44,522 nucleotides of DNA, taken from NCBI RefSeq assembly GCF_040605455.1, contig NZ_JBEXCV010000065.1:1-44522 (forward strand), given 5' to 3'. Made by a program: the position numbers and the translations under genes. This DNA is from Embleya sp040605455 (GTDB lineage Bacteria; Actinomycetota; Actinomycetes; Streptomycetales; Streptomycetaceae). This document shows positions 41,098-44,522 of this stretch, piece after piece. Numbering within the stretch: the first letter of the stretch is position 1; every line of letters begins with the position of its first letter. The notes beneath the pieces were generated by a model, which saw only the letters and a list, made by a program, of their open reading frames with translations, was not told the origin of the DNA and did no database searches.

Positions 41098-41895
41098 TCA
41101 GTCGGTGACCAGGTCGCCCTCCAGCACCGTGACCGCCCGTCCCGACAGCCGCACCCGGTCGCCGACCAACTCCACTCCGACCGTGCCGCCGCGCGCCGAC
41201 AGTTGCGCGCCGTCCATCCGCCTGCGGTCCAGGCGCGGCGCCCAGTACGGGCCGAGCACGCAGTGTGCCGAACCGGTGACCGGGTCCTCGGCGACGCCCA
41301 CCGAGGGGGCGAACACGCGCGAGACGAAGTCGGCCCGGCCCTCGCCCGCGGCGGTGATGATCAGCGCCCGATACGGCAGCGCGGCGATCATCTCCAGGTC
41401 CGGGACCACCGCCCGCACGACCGCCTCGGACGCCACCTCGACCAGCAGGTCGTCACCACCCGCGGCCACCCGGATCGGCTCCACCCCCAGGGCCAGGCCC
41501 AGGTCGGCCGGTGCCGGTACCTCGCGCGGCGGCAGCGCGGGGAAGTCCAGGAGCACACCGGAGCTGTCCAGCGTCGCGGTGAGCACCCCGCTGCGGGTCG
41601 CGAAGCGAATCCGGGACGTGCTCGCCAGGCCCTGCCCGAACAACACGTGCGCGGTCGCCAGGGTCGCGTGCCCGCACAGGTCCACCTCGGTCTGCGGGGT
41701 GAACCAGCGCAGCGCGAAGTCCGCGTCGACGCCCCCCATGGGCACCGCGAACGCGGTCTCGGAATGCCGTAACTCGGCCGCGACCGACTGCATCCAGGCA
41801 ACGTCGTCGGCGTGCGCGGAGTCGGGCAGACACACCCCCGCCGGATTGCCTCGGAACGGTCGATCGGTGAACGCGTCCACGATAAAGATCCGCAT
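41098..41895 (-). CDS. PhzF-family isomerase/epimerase-like protein
   Basis: This 265-aa protein has the two-lobed diaminopimelate-epimerase-like fold of the PhzF family: IVDAFTDRPFRGNPAGVC, the catalytic-type Glu46 in HSETAF, WFTPQTEVDLCGHATLA, and VAEDPVTGSAHC in the second lobe. True PhzF isomerises trans-2,3-dihydro-3-hydroxyanthranilate in phenazine synthesis, but no phenazine genes are near, so this is one of the many family members of unknown substrate. ATG 41895 lies five bases after the stop of the vWA gene and has a TACCGT box seven bases upstream. Confidence 0.87.
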   Translation of the reverse strand: MRIFIVDAFTDRPFRGNPAGVCLPDSAHADDVAWMQSVAAELRHSETAFAVPMGGVDADFALRWFTPQTEVDLCGHATLATAHVLFGQGLASTSRIRFATRSGVLTATLDSSGVLLDFPALPPREVPAPADLGLALGVEPIRVAAGGDDLLVEVASEAVVRAVVPDLEMIAALPYRALIITAAGEGRADFVSRVFAPSVGVAEDPVTGSAHCVLGPYWAPRLDRRRMDGAQLSARGGTVGVELVGDRVRLSGRAVTVLEGDLVTD

Positions 41896-41900
41896 GCCGG

Positions 41901-44522
41901 TCACGGTACCCGGCGGCGTCGAACACGGGGGCGTATCCACGACCACCCGAACCACACGGCTCCGCCGAACGCGAGCGTGCCCAGGCCCGCCAGCAGCCAC
42001 GGCCACCAACTGAGGTCCACCCGTTCGTCGCCCCGATAGAGCAGATCGTCGCCGGACACCTCCGGCCGCACTTCGAGTCGGGTGTCCGGGAGGTGCTCCT
42101 TGAACGACTCGGCCAACGGGGTGTGCACCTCGCCGACCACATGCGCCCTGGCCTCGTAGTGGCCGGCGTCCGCCCACATGCCGTCGGTGCGGTGCGTGCG
42201 CGCGGCGAGGTTGACCGAAAAGTAGACCGGTCGGCCCGGTGCCAACAGTGGCGCGCCGTCCTTGAGGCCGACCACCCCGACGCCGTCCACCCGCAGCCTG
42301 GTGACCTGGAGCGGGACCCGGGTCGTGGTCGCGACCAGGCGCAGGCACAACTCGCGGCCCGAGGACAGGTCGAGCCGGGTGTTCGGCGGCACCGGTTGGA
42401 ACGCGCGGCAGTCCAGCGCGTCCGGCTGCTCGGCCGGCGGCATCAACCACGTCGCCTGCACGCCCCGGTCCCGGTCCGCCGCCACGATCCGGGCGGCGCT
42501 GCGCAGTTGCAGACCGGTTCGGGCCTGGGTCAGACCGGTGCCCGGGTCGGCCGGATTGTCGCGCAGGATGCGCGTGTCCGACAGCACCCGTTGCAGGGCC
42601 GGCCCCGCGCTGCTGTCGCTCGCCAGTGGGATCGCGAAGCCCGTGACCGTGCGACCCTCCTCGCCGAGCCGATCGAAGTCCTTGCGCAGGTCCGGGCCGA
42701 CCGCGTCGCGGGCCTCGTCCGAGAGCAGCAGCACCCCGTTCACCGAGTTCGGCGCGGATGTGCGCAACACGGTCAGCGCCCGGTCGAGCGCCGCGTGCAG
42801 GTCGGCGGGCTCCGGTGCCCGGGTCGGTGGCACGGTGCCCGCCGGGCCGCCCGACGGCGGATCACCGGCCTGCGGGGCGGGCAACCGCGCGGCCATCGCG
42901 GCCGGATCGGTGACCGGTTCGAGGCCGTTGCCGTACTCCGTCGCGGTGCTGTCGAAGCTGATCAGCGAGACCCGGTCGGACGGGGTGAGCCGGCCCAGGA
43001 ACGCGGTCGTCGCGGTCTTGACCGCGGCGTAGCGGCCGGTGCGGTTCATCGACTCCGAGGCATCGATCAGGATCACGTAGTTCGCGCCCTCGCGATCCGC
43101 GCCCAGGCTCGCGATCAGCCGCTCGGCGCCGTACGGGTCGGGTGGTTCGGCGCCGACCGCCGCCGGCCGCGCGGCCGCCGCGGAGTCGTGCGCGGGCACC
43201 GCGGCCCACAGCGCGATCAGGGCCACAACCACCGCGACGGCGAGCGCACGCGGCCCCTCGCCGTGTTTGAGCGCGGCCCGCAGTTGTTTGAGGTGTCGGC
43301 GGAACGCGTCGAACTCGTCCTGTTCGCGCTCGACGATCAGCAATGCGGCCTCCGGCCCCCAACTGTGCGCGGCGATCAGCACCCTGATCGCCCGCAGTTC
43401 CTCGCGTGCCTGCGCCGGCGTCGGCCCGCGGGCGGTCAGTTCGCGTTCCAGGTGCGGCAGCAGCAGGTCGCGCTCGCGGTCGCCGGCGCCGTGCCACCAG
43501 CGGCCGACCTCGTGCACGTACAGGTCGCGGCGCGCCCGGGCCGGGCCGTCGACGATCTCGCCCGCCCACACCCGGGCCACCGCTTCGGCATCCACCCCGC
43601 GCAGCGCGTCGCGGAACCAACCGCTCGCGGCGCGCCCGGCCAGTTCCGGGCGGGCCCGGGCAACCGCCGCCCACCACGCGTTGTCCAGTCCGGGCAGTTC
43701 GGCGAGGCGGGCGTCGGCGAGCACCGCGTCCGCGACCGCGGCGGTGACCGCGGGATCGCCGGCCCGGACCAGTTCGCCGAGCAGTTCGGCGGTGACCGGC
43801 ACGGCACGCAGCAGCGCGGCGATCCAGCCGGCGAACCGCCCCTCGGCGACCGGCTCGTGCCGCAGCGCCAACAGGTCCGCCGCGACGTACGGCCCGTCCG
43901 TGGGCGCACCGCCCAGCGCGAGCCGCAGTACATCGGCGCGTACTCGGGCGGCGACCGGGGCCTGCGCACCCAGCGGGGTACCCAGGAGCGCGGCCAGGCC
44001 CTGAGCGGCGGGATCCGCGCGACGGTCGGTCAGCGGGACCAGCGTCGGCCACAGGTCGTGCAGGACGGCGGCGATCGTGGCGGGGTCGGTGTGCCCGGCC
44101 ACGCGCAGCGTGAACACCGCCTCGGCACTGGGTATCTCGGCCGTCCGCAACCGCTCGCCGGCCAACAGCGCGTACGGCGCGAGCCATTCGGGCGCGCGGT
44201 CGTCCCACGGCCGAATCACCTCCAGCCACGCGCGCAGATCCGCGCCCGATGTGTCCAGGAGCCGGCGCAGCACCACCGGGTGGTTCCACAGCGCGTCGTA
44301 GAGCGCGGGCACGTCGGTGGTCGGTGCCGGGCCCAGCAGTCGGCACAGGTCGGCGACCAGCGCCTCGGGCGAGACCGCACCGGCGTCGGACCGCACCGCG
44401 CCGTCCGTGGCCGGGTCCGCGCCACGTGGGGCTCGCAGGTCGGTGCCGGCGGGCGGGGTGGCGCCGGCCAGCAGCGGCGGGACCGGGCCGAGCAGCACGT
44501 GGACCAGCCGATCGCCCCGGCC
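41901..44522 (-). CDS. membrane-spanning von Willebrand A domain protein (5' end outside window)
   Basis: The frame is open to the window edge; an in-frame GTG at 44498 may be internal, since the eight codons before it (ending RLVHVL) look coding. Counting from that GTG: a large helical cytoplasmic region (about 45-412), TM1 (about 417-435), a vWA domain with the MIDAS motif DASES at 479-483 (about 472-650), a beta-rich region (about 660-825), TM2 (about 831-853) and a basic tail RPRVRRRR. The vWA part should thus face outside, bind a metal and mediate protein contacts. The N-terminal helical region matches nothing I can name firmly; a link to GTPase-associated proteins of conflict systems is a guess. 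Confidence 0.75.
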   Translation of the reverse strand, partial: GRGDRLVHVLLGPVPPLLAGATPPAGTDLRAPRGADPATDGAVRSDAGAVSPEALVADLCRLLGPAPTTDVPALYDALWNHPVVLRRLLDTSGADLRAWLEVIRPWDDRAPEWLAPYALLAGERLRTAEIPSAEAVFTLRVAGHTDPATIAAVLHDLWPTLVPLTDRRADPAAQGLAALLGTPLGAQAPVAARVRADVLRLALGGAPTDGPYVAADLLALRHEPVAEGRFAGWIAALLRAVPVTAELLGELVRAGDPAVTAAVADAVLADARLAELPGLDNAWWAAVARARPELAGRAASGWFRDALRGVDAEAVARVWAGEIVDGPARARRDLYVHEVGRWWHGAGDRERDLLLPHLERELTARGPTPAQAREELRAIRVLIAAHSWGPEAALLIVEREQDEFDAFRRHLKQLRAALKHGEGPRALAVAVVVALIALWAAVPAHDSAAAARPAAVGAEPPDPYGAERLIASLGADREGANYVILIDASESMNRTGRYAAVKTATTAFLGRLTPSDRVSLISFDSTATEYGNGLEPVTDPAAMAARLPAPQAGDPPSGGPAGTVPPTRAPEPADLHAALDRALTVLRTSAPNSVNGVLLLSDEARDAVGPDLRKDFDRLGEEGRTVTGFAIPLASDSSAGPALQRVLSDTRILRDNPADPGTGLTQARTGLQLRSAARIVAADRDRGVQATWLMPPAEQPDALDCRAFQPVPPNTRLDLSSGRELCLRLVATTTRVPLQVTRLRVDGVGVVGLKDGAPLLAPGRPVYFSVNLAARTHRTDGMWADAGHYEARAHVVGEVHTPLAESFKEHLPDTRLEVRPEVSGDDLLYRGDERVDLSWWPWLLAGLGTLAFGGAVWFGWSWIRPRVRRRRVP
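41903..41908 (-). promoter_or_regulatory. -10-like box in front of the PhzF gene
   Basis: On the minus strand TACCGT ends seven bases before ATG 41895. It overlaps the last codons of the upstream vWA gene, so the PhzF gene may be read both from the operon and from its own leaderless promoter. Confidence 0.45.

Noticed and set aside
41098..41895. Phenazine biosynthesis gene
   Set aside because: Only the PhzF fold is present; no other phz gene lies in the window, and PhzF-like proteins are widespread in unrelated settings.
1..44522. A natural-product gene cluster
   Set aside because: Pumps, oxidoreductases and regulators are present, but there is no synthase, terpene cyclase, RiPP precursor with maturation genes or other core biosynthetic gene.

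Overview
The window is a very GC-rich stretch with strong third-position G/C bias, GTG and TTG starts, TAnnnT -10 boxes directly in front of leaderless genes, three different F420-dependent luciferase-like oxidoreductases and a Bpa-type proteasome activator. Together these point to a streptomycete or close actinomycete; the exact genus cannot be read from the window. It looks like an accessory or regulatory part of the chromosome: no rRNA, tRNA, CRISPR array, polyketide synthase or NRPS gene is visible.

Layout. 1-3.4 kb: the edge of a secreted-protein gene, a small membrane or secreted protein, an SDR/LLM oxidoreductase pair with overlapping stop and start, and a 67-aa secreted protein. 4.05-7.9 kb: one large fused ABC exporter, leaderless, with an inverted repeat lying on its start codon. 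8.3-18.2 kb: a signalling and transport island. A NarL/LuxR-type two-component system sits between two FtsX-type ABC modules; one module also carries a DUF2269-like membrane protein, and two matching 16-bp palindromes lie in the shared divergent promoter. 18.4-22 kb: a DHA2-type MFS pump with a palindromic operator, a cupin and a class V aminotransferase. 22-25.9 kb: an LLM oxidoreductase, an AIM24 protein, a thioesterase, a Bpa-like proteasome activator and a small membrane protein.

25.9-28 kb is a scar of mobile DNA. Pieces of a TnsA-like transposase gene lie on both sides of about 1.2 kb that holds a methyltransferase, short flanking repeats and a TetR-like scrap. Immediately after it comes a PadR regulator whose leader holds two palindromes and three 13-bp direct repeats.

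28.8-37.4 kb is more metabolic: an SDR with an N-terminal Cys4 zinc motif, a ketopantoate-reductase-like protein, an ElaA-like acetyltransferase, an AlaA-type alanine aminotransferase, an LLM oxidoreductase, an orphan amino-acid-binding lipoprotein and an NADP-type glutamate dehydrogenase. The last two are divergent and, with alaA, suggest a loose glutamate/alanine theme. 37.5-40.9 kb: an overlapping MFS/siderophore-interacting-protein operon with a divergent LysR regulator. 41-44.5 kb: a PhzF-family enzyme behind a large two-membrane-span von Willebrand A protein that runs off the window.

Convergent gene pairs are mostly separated by strong GC hairpins that can act in both directions. The best candidates for new biology are the two-component/dual-ABC island with its paired palindromes, the interrupted tnsA scar, the shortened Bpa paralogue, the zinc-SDR lacking the catalytic tyrosine, and the vWA membrane protein.
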